A DNA stretch of 64,000 nucleotides from Vanilla planifolia (lineage: Eukaryota > Streptophyta > Magnoliopsida > Asparagales > Orchidaceae): the NCBI GenBank assembly GCA_023846275.1, contig CM043868.1, forward strand, positions 6,839,653 through 6,903,652, written 5' to 3'. Position 1 is the first letter of the stretch. Every line of letters starts with the position of its first letter. Positions 11,723 through 22,512 of this stretch are shown here, in pieces. A model generated the notes under the pieces. It saw only the letters and a list, made by a program, of their open reading frames with translations, was not told the origin of the DNA and did no database searches. The translations under genes were made by a program, and so were the position numbers.

Positions 11723-12409
11723 CTGCTCCGTGGCCTGAAGTACCTTCATTCAGCAAATATACTTCATAGAGATTTGAAGCCTGGAAACCTTTTGATCAAT
11801 GCGAATTGCGACCTCAAAATCTGTGACTTTGGCCTGGCAAGAACAAGTAGTGGCAAAGGACAGTTCATGACCGAGTATGTTGTAACAAGGTGGTATAGGG
11901 CGCCTGAGTTGCTTCTTTGCTGTGACAATTATGGGACATCGATAGATGTTTGGTCTGTTGGCTGCATCTTTGCAGAGTTACTTGGCCGTAAACCTGTTTT
12001 CCCTGGAACAGAGTGCCTTAACCAGCTCAAGCTAATTGTGAATGTCTTGGGAACCATGGATGATTCTGATCTAGCCTTTATTGATAATCCTAAGGCTAGG
12101 AAGTATATTAAATCCCTTCCATGTACACGGGGTATAGCATTCAGTACTCTTTATCCACATGCAGATCCCTTAGCTATAGATCTACTTCAAAGGATGCTTG
12201 TTTTTGATCCATCCAAAAGAATCAGTGTAACAGAAGCTCTTCAGCATCCTTATATGTCACCACTTTATGATCCTAGTGCCAATCCTCCTGCTGAGATCCC
12301 TCTCGATATTGAGGTTGATGAAGACATGGGAGAAGAGATGATCAGGGAAATGATGTGGAAGGAGATGATTTATTACCATCCCGATGCTTCTTCTGTGGAT
12401 CTGTAAGAT
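11723..12409 (+). CDS. Group C MAP kinase (MPK1/2/7/14-like), last coding exon
   Basis: C-terminal 228 codons of a plant mitogen-activated protein kinase, a serine/threonine kinase activated by dual phosphorylation. The exon opens with [20 protein letters not shown]. Visible motifs: the catalytic loop HRDLKPGN, the DFGLAR magnesium loop, the TEY activation motif, [10 protein letters not shown], and [13 protein letters not shown]. The tail [18 protein letters not shown] followed by [15 protein letters not shown] marks Arabidopsis group C (MPK1, 2, 7, 14). The frame has no stop or shift and ends at TAA (12407-12409). The exon starts exactly at an AG acceptor, in phase 0, where plant MAPK genes commonly have an intron before LLRGLKY. 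The N-lobe (roughly 130-140 residues) is not in the window upstream, so the gene is either split by an intron of more than 11 kb or truncated. An AATAAA at 12847-12852 could serve for polyadenylation. Confidence 0.9.
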
Positions 12410-13640
12410 ATTGCTTTATTATTACAGAGTTTCGCGAGTAGTTGTGAGATTTTTCTTGTTTTAAGTAAACTAGAATGATCTTTATTATGTATGAAAATAT
12501 GTATTATCTCCTGAAGTTATTTTAAGAATTCCTAGTAAAATCACTTTTGCGGCTTTTGTGGTCATCTTAATTGGTTACAGTTACTTTCTACCTTTTATCT
12601 ATGAGCTTTTCAAACATGACATCAAGAGTTTGGAACTTATGGCACCTATTTGTTACATTGTTTGATTGATTACATTGCTACCAATTCCTTCAATTGATTC
12701 TATGATCCAACTATAACAAAATTTTATTTGTGCCATGATTTGTAGATACAAACCTGTGGACAAGGGCAATGCAAAGTGTCAATGAAAGTCTAGATAACTT
12801 GTGCCATTGTTTTTGGGTTATATGTAGATATGATGAGATCCCTCACAATAAACTAGATGTTGTGCTGCTCTTTTGGATTTGTTAGTAGTTGTTTTCATAG
12901 ACTTTATCACGGAAAAACTGTAGGTTGGCATTATACTAGAGGCCAGAAAATTACTTTAAAGCAAATCAATACTTTCCATTTGTACCAGATTTTCAACTTT
13001 TTTTCTAAATATATACTTTCTAATTATTATTATTTATGATATGTCTACAAGAATTATTTGTCTTTAAGTCTAAGCTCAGTCTGAATGCCTGTTTATATTG
13101 GAAATCATTAACTAATCAATGATTTTATGTTTAAGATAAAGCTAATAAAATGTTTTTTAACTATGTGGTGTTCGCTTAGAAATCTAACTTTTTCTCACAA
13201 CACAAGTAAACTTGATCTTGGTTTTTACTAATTGTACAATGTTAGTTCCCTCTAATCTAGTTCTTGCGCTTTTGTTCCAGATCTCAATGGTTAGCTGACT
13301 TAAATCTCTGCCAATACACCAAAATATAATATTCTAATTATGAGTTGAGGAAACATCTTTGTAATGTAAGAATATGCGTAATAGACCTTTTGAATTTGAC
13401 CCTCGCCTCATGAATGTGAGAGTTTTCCTAATACAGATCTACCTTTTTTATGTTCAATTGTTCCACCTTTTTCATCTACTTAATGTTCTTGTTATTTAAT
13501 GGCTGCTAGGAAAAAAGGTCACTTTTTACCCTCAAGTAACAATATTTTTTATAGAGCTTTAAAAATATTTTTTTATGATTTATAAAAACTGAATGTGCTG
13601 CTAAACTAATCCTTAACATGTTTCCTTATTATTTCACCTA
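12410..13640 (+). other. 3' untranslated and intergenic sequence after the MAPK exon
   Basis: No further coding frame of any recognisable family. The frame at 12857-13039 (60 codons) looks like chance. The first few hundred bases are probably MAPK 3' UTR. I see no transposon motif here. Confidence 0.5.
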
Positions 13641-13649
13641 TTACAAAAA

Positions 13650-13905
13650 ACAAATTGTCAAAGGGGCATTCCTACAAAGTGGACCACTTGTACTACTCTA
13701 GTCCACTGTGTTCAGCATGATTCTAATGGCAACACAAGATTAGAGAGTAAACAAAAGAATATTGTTAGCATACAACAAAAGCTAATTGAGAAAACCAGTG
13801 GGAGAAGTTCTGATCCTCAAAGTAGGACCATCAAGTAGGCATTATTGAATGAGCATAGACAAAATTCCTCCTGTCACCCTTGTCGTAACCAATAAAAATT
13901 CTCAA
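13650..13905 (+). repeat. Dispersed repeat, copy 1
   Basis: Collinear with 29055-29310, about 15.4 kb away in the same orientation. Paired landmarks: 'ctacaaagtggaccacttgt' with 'ctacaaagtgaactgcttgt', and 'cattattgaatgagcatag' with 'ctttgttgaatgagaatag'. The family is not recognised and no coding content is visible. Confidence 0.7.
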
Positions 13906-14779
13906 TTCAATTCATCTTTCGATCATCTACAAACATAGAAAACATTAGTCCAATAACACAAGTGAGCAACCATTTGTACTACTCTAGGAAGCCACAGTAA
14001 GGTAGTGTCACCTCTAAGGGGCCCCCTCTTATCGGTCAATTAGTAGCGAGTGCTTATCTAATCTTCTAATGGATATTGTGGCAGGTTGTGATTTCCACTA
14101 CCCACAAATTTGGTTGACAAACTATTATTTTAAAAAGTTCGCAAAAATTTTTGTTGAATTCTAAAACTTTTGGCGAAAGGTTTTTAGAAGAAATTTGGTA
14201 CTTAATTTTGGATCCAAAATGCATGCTTAACAATCTTCTAATGGGTAAAATTTGTCGAGTAACTCGACATTCGTTTTCCTAATTGGTGTTTTTTTGATGT
14301 TTTAAGCATTCAAATCTATCTCAAAACCATATATGTTAACATTGTGATTGCCACTAAAGCAATTATGATCATTAAAATTAACATGGAGTTAACAAGATCT
14401 AATCATTTCAATTATAAAATTTCTCACATGTTACTATTTGTAAGAGAACATAGTAGATGTGATGGATGATTTAAGTTTTATCTCCATGATTTCAAATAAA
14501 AGAAATTTTGTATCAAGGTTTTATCCTTTTTTATAATTAGAATATAATTATCAACATCATATAAGGTCAACAAAATCCAACTCTATCATGTATAAAATTT
14601 TTCACAAATTATTATCTATTACAATAACAACACAAATCGGAGGGATGATATGAGCTTTTGCTTACATGACTTTAATTGAAAATCATGTAAAAGTTTTATC
14701 TCTTTTCTCCAAAGATCTTTCCCCATGGCTTGATCTCAAGCTTAGCTTGCATTTGTATTATATTGAGATTAAATGTGTG
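13906..14779. other. AT-rich stretch left of the LINE, nothing recognised
   Basis: AT-rich, no coding frame of note. GC content rises abruptly near 14780, where the LINE 5' region begins. I found no copy of the bases that follow the LINE poly(A) tail, so the target-site duplication could not be shown. Confidence 0.4.
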
Positions 14780-15287
14780 CTAGGATGAGTGCTAGGATGA
14801 TGTTGTTTTTTTTGGGACTGAGGAGCGACCGAGGAGTGCAAGGACGACTGAGGAGCGACGGCGGAGGAGCGGGGACGTGCCGACTGGTGGCCGAGGCTCG
14901 TCTGGTGTGGGGTGGTGTTGCAAGGCGAGGTTTACTCGGGCGCAGCGTCCAACCTTGTGACGATACCCGAGGCGGAGACTGTGGCGCCGCGTGGTGGGCC
15001 TGCGGGACCGGCGACACCGCGTGGCTGGGAGTGGAGGTGTGCTGTTCAGATGCAGAGGTGGTCAACGATCAACAGTCAATGATTGTCGGCCCACGCGTGA
15101 GTGGCACGTGGGGTGTTCGACCGTTCGTGCGTGGACCGGGTTCGTGTTTGAATTTGAATTCTAGTTCACGGGGGGTGCACTGAGACAGGATTGATTGGCT
15201 CAGGCTTCTGCGGTGCATTAGACCCTTCGTCCCCAAGGTCTCACTACGGACCCTGCAGCCCTAATCTATCGTTCGATAGCGGGAAGC
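14780..15287 (+). promoter_or_regulatory. LINE 5' untranslated region, presumed internal promoter
   Basis: GC-rich leader of the LINE. It has short internal repeats such as 'gactgaggagcgac', seen twice (from about 14816 and 14846). L1 elements carry their promoter in this region; no specific promoter box is visible. Long open frames here on both strands (14773-15183 + and 14769-15065 -) are side effects of the base composition and match no family. Confidence 0.5.
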
Positions 15288-16399
15288 ATGCTGCGGAGGA
15301 GCAGCCAGCATGCAAGGACTACCGCGAGCAACTCCCCAGTGCGGGAATGCTTTTCTTCATCATTTGAAGGAGGAATGCCATCTGACAAGGGACCCCCACC
15401 TCCTATCAATTCGGAGGCTGGAGGCTTCTCAGGGAAAGACGCCATACTGGAGATCGAGGACACTATGACGAGAGATGTGGAAGCGAAGGCGAACAAATTT
15501 ATCGGAGATGCGGTGATGCAGAGGGCTGCGGAGAATTTGCCGGCCAAGGCCAGCTTTAGAGAGGTTTTGACAGCTCGCAATAATCAGAATGGTAACATGG
15601 TGAATTCCTTCATGCGCCCGACAAATATTGATGTCAAGGAACGTGCCATGGCCATTCCTGACATTGCTGAGGACAGTGAGGTCCTCGTCTCTTCTGAAGC
15701 TTGTCAACGGCGAATAGATTTTCACAAATTCGACCTGGTGGGTCGAATTTATGGGAACACACTACCTTTCCCGATCATCGCTAGGGTGCTGCTCAAACGC
15801 TGGGCCACCACAAGAATTTCAAAGTGCTTGATCAGTCTTTGAACTGCTTTTGCTTGCATTTCGAATCTATGGAGGAACGGAATGATGTGTGGCTTGGGGC
15901 GCCGTGGCAAATCGCTGGCCAAGCTATGGGTCTGGATGCCTGGTCGCATGAGTTCAATCCTGGCGACTCCCACGCGATGTGCGCGCCGATCTGGGTGCGA
16001 TTCCCTGGCTTGCCCCTGATTTACTGGGATGTGGACAATATTTTGCGCATTGCAAAGGCGATAGGAGATCCATTCCTTCTCGATGGGTGGACGGCAGCAA
16101 TGGAGAGATCGTCCTAGGCTCTGGTCTGCGTACTAACGGACCTCTCCAAACCCTTGAAGCCGGGCGTTTGGCTCAATGGGGACTATGGGAGAATCTACCA
16201 AAGTTTCGAATATAAGGGGCTGCCGAGGATTTGCTTCTCGTGTGGTCATGTGGGTCATTTAGCCAGCCAATGCAACGGGCAGCTGTCGAAGGCGGTGACT
16301 CAACCTGGTGACGGTGAACGTTCTGAAACGAGCGGGAATAGGGGCCAGAGGGAAGGAGGAGAGGACATCCCGAGGCAACGGAAGAGGCACATGGATTAG
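15288..16399 (+). pseudogene. LINE ORF1 (DUF4283-like nucleic-acid-binding protein), broken
   Basis: First protein of the LINE, thought to bind the element RNA. The open frame starts at 15288; around residues 140-180 it gives FDLVGRIYGNTLPFPIIARVL, the DUF4283-like segment. A frameshift near 15810-15825 moves coding to the frame of 15824-16117, which reads APWQIAGQAMGLDAWSHEFN and IWVRFPGLPLIYWD. A TAG at 16115-16117 interrupts it, and the same frame then reaches the zinc knuckle CFSCGHVGHLASQC (C-x2-C-x4-H-x4-C) near 16230-16275. A stop at 16397-16399 ends the readable part. The order DUF4283 then CCHC knuckle is standard for plant L1 ORF1. Confidence 0.85.
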
Positions 16400-16876
16400 G
16401 GCCTTGGAGGCTAGTTCAAAATAGACGGAGGAAAACAGGTGCTATGGCTCAGAGTGGCACGGCGGCCACGGCTAGCCATTGCCCCAGGAAAGACGTCAAA
16501 CGAACTCGAGGGCGGGTGCACGCCGGCTCGCCCAGAGGGGCCAGCCTTACCTCGAGGGAACGCGGGAGGAGTAGACCCAGACGGGGTTCACCATCTAGGA
16601 GCCGTGCTCAACAGTTGGAGTGCACGGAAGATCAGGGCCCGGCAGCGGAAGGTGCGGAGTGGGTGGCCCGTGGGGGCGGAGACAGGGGAAAGTTACCCGT
16701 GTCTATGGTGGCTCGAGAGAAGGACACGCCCACGAGTCTGGGCGGCAGCACGGCTTAAGAGGGCGGGCCATGGCTGCTCTTCGTGGGGAGCAGCGGCCAT
16801 CACAGGTGGTGATGGTGGAGGTTCGGGGAGGTGCAGATGCACGGTTACTGATTATTGTTCTAACGACATTATCATT

Positions 16877-19800
16877 TATGAATGTCATAGTGTGGAATAT
16901 AAGGGGCATCAAGAAGAAGAAGTCTAGGGGCTATTTGCGCAGGTTGGCCCGTGAGCAGAATGTCGCTGTAGTGGCGCTAATGGAGACTAAAGCGCGGTCA
17001 TTTTCTAGACAAGATGCAGATTGGCTCCTGGGGAAAGGCTGGGAGTTTGAGGCCTACCCCTCGGAGGGCTTGTCGATGGGCTTTGTTATTCTGTGGAGGA
17101 TGAGAGTGGATCTTAAGGTAACTGCGGCTTCATCTCATGCAATGGCTTGCACAGTCAAAATGCTACCTGACGGCATGATTACTTGCTTCTTTGTTTATGG
17201 CCCCAAACATCACCATATGCGCAGGGCCACTTGGGATGCTATCCGGAACTCCTACGGTGGCGACGAACCTCTTCTCGTTGCTGGAGATTTTAATTTAGTC
17301 TTGGCACCAAAGGAAAAGTGTGGTGGGCGGCGTTTCATCTATGGTAGGGATCAGCAGGACTTCACAAACCTTATGTAGGAGCTCCAACTTGTTGATTTGG
17401 GCTTCTCCGGCAATAGGTTCACTTGGAGCAACGGGAAGCAGGGGGGTGCACGCATCCTCGAGCGACTGGACCGGGCTCTTATGAACTCAGCTGGGTTGCT
17501 CGCATTTCCTGGATGTTCGGTTCATCACCTTAGTAGGCTGGGTTCGGATCACTGTCCACTGCTGATTAAGGTGGGAGGTGGGGATCATTGGCAGCAATCC
17601 GGTAGGTCCCTCTTCGACAGCGTGTGGCTGGATTTCCCTCAATCTTTCCAGGTGGTGGAAAAGGCTTGGAGGAGGAATGCTAAAGGTGACAGTATGGAGA
17701 TTGTGATGACGAAATTTAAGCGCGGACTGATGGCGCTGCGCAAATGGAGCCATGAGGAGGTGGGGAATATTATAGATCGAAACAGGGAGTTGGAACGGGA
17801 CATCGACGAGCTTCAGAAGAGGGAGTCTAGCGAGGGTCTGTTGGAGGAGGACCACAAGCGGCTTGGGAATATGGTTGCTGCCTTTCACCGGGGATGTGCC
17901 CATGAAGAGCAGTGGTGGTGGCAGCGCGCCAAGGTGCACTGGGCGAAGCTTGCTGATTGCAACTCGAAGTTCTTCCACATTGCTACCTCGACTCGGAAAA
18001 GGGAGAATCGCATTACCTACTTGAGGGATGATGACGGCAATATTGTGGACTCTCCTGACAGCATTAGGCGTCTTGTCCTCGCCTATTTCGAACGAAAATG
18101 GAGCGATGGAAACCAGACGCCCCTGCCCCTTATTACCTCGCTTCCGGGATCCATTAGCGATGAGTTGGGTTCTAGCCTTTGCCGCAGGGTTACGGAAGAC
18201 GAAATCTTGGTGGCTATGTAAGGTATCAAAAGGAATCGTGCCCCGGGAATTGACGGAATCACAATGGACTTCGTTAATGGCTATTGGAACATTACGCAGT
18301 GGGATATTATTAATGCTGTTTTTGCTTTCTTCGAGGAGCGCAGATTGCCGAAGGGCTGGAAGGACACCCTTGTAGTCCTTATTCCGAAGAAACAAGGTGC
18401 TTGCCAGCCTGAGCATTTCCGGCCGATCAGCTTATGCAATACAATCTATAAATTGGTGGCTCGAATTCTTATTGGCAGATTGAAAACGCTGCTGCCTAGT
18501 CTTATTTTGAAGGAACAGGTCACTTTTGTCCCTGGGAGGAGCATCTCGGATAACATTAACATAGCCCAGGAAATGGCAGTGAGGATACGCTCCTGTACCG
18601 CTGCCTTCGGCCTCATGACAGTGAAAGTTGAAATGGAGCAGGCCTATGATAGGGTTCGATGGGACTTTCTGCTCGAGGTTATGAAGGCAAAGCGTTTCCC
18701 TGCTATTTGGTGCGAGTGGATCACAGCGTGTATTTCTGGTCCAAGGTTTGCTGTTCTTATTAATGGAACGCGGCTTCCTTGGGTAATGGCGCGTCGGGGC
18801 CTCCGGCAGGGCTGCCCACTTTCCCCCTTCCTCTTTGTCATGGCCATGGAGTATCTGTCGTACCTGATGCAGGAATATGAATCCCGGCAGTTGCTTGGGT
18901 TTAGACCAGGGATGCACGCGCCGCGGGTTTCCCACCTCCTGTTTGTGGATGACGTGTTGGTGTTTGCTCCTGCATCAAGGGAAGCTGCGAGCGCCGTTCG
19001 TCACATTCTGTAGGCCTTTGGGGACAACGCTGGCTTGAAGGTTAATTTCTCCAAGTCCAACGTTTACTTCAGCGATAAATTCAGTAAGAAGTCTCGCCTC
19101 ATTTCTCGGAAGCTTGGCATGGAGCTTGGCCGGACCCTGACGTATCTGGGGGTTCCAATTACTGCGCGGCATTTGACCAAACATGATCTGAGTCTCCTCG
19201 TCCAAAGGATCGACACCATGGTGATTAGCTGGTGCGCCCGGGTGTTGTCGCTTGCGGGCAGGGTAGCGCTGGCGTCCTCTGTTTTGTGCTTCATCCCCAA
19301 CCACATCTTGCGGCACTGTATGGTGCCGATGGGGATTATTGCTGACATTGAACGACGCATAAGACAATTCCTCTGGGGTGGCTCGAGTAATGCGTAGGCG
19401 CTGCACTACGCGTCTTGGGACTGTGTGACTATGCCGAGGACGGCCGGAGAGCTTGGTCTTCGGGATCTTCGAATTTGGCACCAGGCCTTGTAAATGGGGA
19501 ACTGTATGCGTATCCTCGGTCGTGATGCGGACTTATGGGGAGACATCATGAGGAGGAAGTATGGGTTCAACGACTCGCTGATGAAGGCACCCCGAAAGGC
19601 CTCTGCTGTGTGCAAGATGATCGTGGAAGCTATGCCGACGATGATTTCGTGCTTTGTGTGGCGTATTGGCGACGGCCGGAGGGTGAGGTTTGCGGAGGAT
19701 AATTGGCTTGGCGTTCTCCCTATTAGCTGCTGGCCTACATTCATTAATATGCTCGTCCGCTGGCCTGAAAGTGTTGCCGAGTGCATCAGGGCCGACGGCG

Positions 19801-21029
19801 ACTGGGATGGCGAGGCGATCCCAACTGGGCGGGCGAGGAGCTCATTGACAGAATTTTGCATCTTCCGAGCGCTCAGGATTCTGTCCAGGACATCTTGCTC
19901 CAAACGCACACCGAGATGGCAAAGGCTCACAGCGGCCGGATCTACGAGCATATCAAGTGCAACGAGTGGTCTTCCGCAAGGGGTGGTGGCCGACGCCCTG
20001 ATGAGATCATGGGGAGAATCTGGAAATTAAAGGTGCTGCCGAGGGTCCGGGTTTTCCTTTGGCGGGCTGCCGGCGATTTTCTGCCTACGGCGACGTGGAT
20101 GGCTCGCCGGGGAATCGACCGGGATTCCTTGTGTTCCTTTGGCTGCACGGAGGCGGAGTCCCTATAGCACGCGCTGTGGGACTGCCCGCGTGCCCGTGAT
20201 ATGTGGGCTGCCAGCCATGCACGGCACGTGCTGCTGGAGCTGGGCTGGCCCATAGGCGCGGCGTCCGATTTCAGAATTTTGGACAGATTTTTCTGGCTTA
20301 TAGGGTCTGCTGCTACGCAATGCGGTGTCGGGGTGCATCACGTGGCAATGCTTGCCACTACTATGTACTACATATGGTTGAGGAGAAATGCGTTCAAACA
20401 CAACTGCAACGTGCCCACACCCTGCTCGTTATCACGGACGATCAGGTTCGAGGTAAGCACGGCTCTCAGGAGGCATCTCGCCTATTCATCTCTGTCCAGC
20501 GAGAATCCTAGCAGGTCTTCGGATTTGCTTGTTACACATGGCTGGCTTCCCCCCTCAACAGGATGGATTAAAGTCAATTGTGATGCGACGGTTGGCGACT
20601 CCATAGCTGGACTTGGTGTTGTTGTGAGAGATTGCTGAGGTAAACCTCTTATGGTGGTGGGCAAGAGGATGTTCTCAGTGACAGCTAACATGATGGAGGT
20701 CAAGGCCATTCTTTTGGCATTCGACCTTCTTAGGGGATCCCTTCCCCAGTATCGCGCCATGGAGATCGTCTGATTCGATGATGGCACTTTAGGTGGCCTG
20801 GGATATGGTTAACAACCCCAATGGGGAGGGCGTGTTAGCTGTTACTCTTCAGTATGTTAGAGATATGGAGGCTCTCCGGTTTTCTCACATCCTCAGGGAG
20901 GGGAACGAGCCGGCTGACTGGGTTGCTCGTGATGCTTGTCTTCATGAGTTTGTTTGGGTTCCTGAGGGATCTCTTCCCCAGCCTCTCCTCAAACTTATGC
21001 TGTCTGATTTTTTGTTTGATCCCCCTTGA
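16877..21029 (+). pseudogene. LINE ORF2 polyprotein: endonuclease, reverse transcriptase, RNase H, broken
   Basis: Starts at the ATG giving MNVIVWNIRG. Endonuclease (about 16877-17560): WNIRG, METK, AGDFNL and SDHCPLL, which hold the catalytic Asn, Glu, Asp and Asp-His. RT (about 18220-19010): NRAPGIDGI, FRPISLCN, the LRQGCPLSPFLF segment and LLFVDDVLVF, where the active site reads FVDD instead of the usual F/YADD. Thumb and linker follow to about 20000. zf-RVT (about 20030-20200): RVFLWRAAGDFLPT, then CSFGC and WDCP. RNase H (about 20560-20970): KVNCDAT, MMEVKAILLAF and GNEPADWVARDA. In-frame stops end at 17378, 18221, 19013, 19397, 19493, 20167, 20638 and 20773; frameshifts lie near 19800-19830 and 20790. 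Most stops are one substitution from CAG, GAG, CAA or similar. Confidence 0.9.
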
Positions 21030-21099
21030 GGATCTTACTGTAAAACCTGTGTGGCATTGCCACTTTTGATATAATGATATATCCCTTTCAAAAAAAAAA

Positions 21100-21560
21100 C
21101 AAGAGGGGTTATATGCTTTTTAAAAATTTAAAACTACAAGTAATGTAATTGATCTAGATTATTGTAGTTATAGTTAATTGGTTTAAAAATACGTTAAGAG
21201 AAACTCTTGATTAGTTTTACAAACTTATCAGATATAAAAACAAATAAATAACACTAGTTGTTTTTAGATAATTTAGCCAACTAAGACCTACAACCACCCT
21301 TATTCAAATGATAAGGCTTGCACTAATAATTTACTTTCGATTGCTAATAAGTAGCAAGGGTATAAAGCTTACACAAGAGATTCACAAAGGGTTTGTACAA
21401 TGCTCAAAAGAGCCCCCAAAACAAAAACTTATAAGAGTCAATCAAACAGTGTTTAAAGGATAAGGTTATAGCTCTTGCACAATGAAAGCATGCAGAGGAC
21501 CAACACCCTTTCATCTTTTAATTCAAGAGGCACAACAAATGAATAAATCTATAATGATGT
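21100..21560 (-). repeat. Reverse LTR fragment abutting the LINE tail
   Basis: Begins 'caagaggggttatat' right after the LINE A run. On the other strand this is the cccctcttg end of a Copia-type LTR, as at 8786. At 21251-21300 it repeats the motif 'tttttagataatttagcc' then 'cctacaaccaccct', parallel to 8918-8962. Where the fragment ends on the right is not clear. Confidence 0.5.
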
Positions 21561-22512
21561 TACAAATGTAAATGCATTGAAATGATGAAATTACATATAA
21601 CAAGGTGCAATAGTATTTAAATCATAGCTCTAAGAGAATGTATGATTGTTGAAGCATGCTTAAGCTTGGGCATACCTTTAGAGTGATATACTAATATTTC
21701 ATTAACCATTTTATCAAGTGCTTATGATGTATTTTATACTCCCTATCAAGATAAATAACTATTTTAGGAGGTGTTTAATAGCAAAATTCAAATTTTCAAA
21801 GAGATTATCTAACTGCTGCACTTCATAGGTTATGCATACATTTACAATCCAAAAATTATAACAGTATGACATAAAGGAAGAACTAATTGCCTAGGAAATT
21901 AGCTTGTATGACTCACTTATTTGGGTTGCAAAAAAGGTATCGTATACATATGATATAATACATTGTATTGTATGATCAAGTTTAAGGTAATGACTTAGCC
22001 CTCAAGCTCGCGTGTTTATGTACTTTGTACAAGTACAACAAATGTATCATAGTTGTACAATATAGTTCAAAGTTAACTATGGTGTTATCAAGTTTTAGGT
22101 TCTTCATACGAATATGATAAACGTATTGTATCAATAAAATGAGATTTAGGATTAAGGTTGATATAATCATTTTAGTTTATTTCTACTTCATATAGATATT
22201 ATAAGTACATATTTGTGCAAAGCTTTCTAGCTTCACTGTATATTATACTCATATGAATCATACACATAATGCAAGGTTGTATATATATGATAACTTTTAG
22301 TTTAGTTTTTGCCAAAGTTTGTTTAAGTATTCTAAGAGTGGTGACTTATATCATCTTATGTGATGCTTGTATGTTCTTATGATTGAGAGTAGTATGATAC
22401 AAAGTTGATAGTGGATATCATTGACATACGAACATGCTATAGCTTAACTACTTTGTGGATAAATCATGATCATAATAGTATGATGAGATCATCATTTATA
22501 TGACATACTAGT
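21561..22512. other. AT-rich stretch, no gene recognised
   Basis: No coding frame with family resemblance. The 62-codon - strand frame at 21982-22170 looks like chance. Repeated short motifs such as 'catatgata' resemble those in the LTRs to the right. Confidence 0.4.

Larger units (their letters stand above)
14780..21099 (+). mobile_element. L1-clade LINE with RNase H, near full length, poly(A)-tailed
   Basis: Non-LTR retrotransposon of about 6.3 kb in plant L1 layout: GC-rich 5' region (14780-15280), ORF1 with a zinc knuckle (15288-16399), ORF2 with apurinic-type endonuclease, reverse transcriptase, zf-RVT and RNase H (about 16877-21029), a short 3' UTR and a ten-base A run (21090-21099). 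The element is clearly richer in GC than its surroundings. It carries at least nine in-frame stops and three frameshifts, so it cannot move on its own, but most motifs remain easy to read, so it is younger than the LTR elements around it. It is followed directly by a reverse LTR fragment at 21100, so the LINE may have inserted next to or into that LTR. Confidence 0.92.

Noticed and set aside
14769..15183. Open frames of 98 (-) and 136 (+) codons left of LINE ORF1
   Set aside because: Overlapping frames on both strands in the GC-rich LINE leader, low-complexity composition, no family resemblance.
17487..18416. 309-codon open frame on the - strand
   Set aside because: Exactly antisense to the LINE ORF2 endonuclease and RT region. 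GC-rich coding DNA often leaves long open frames on the opposite strand; the translation matches no family.
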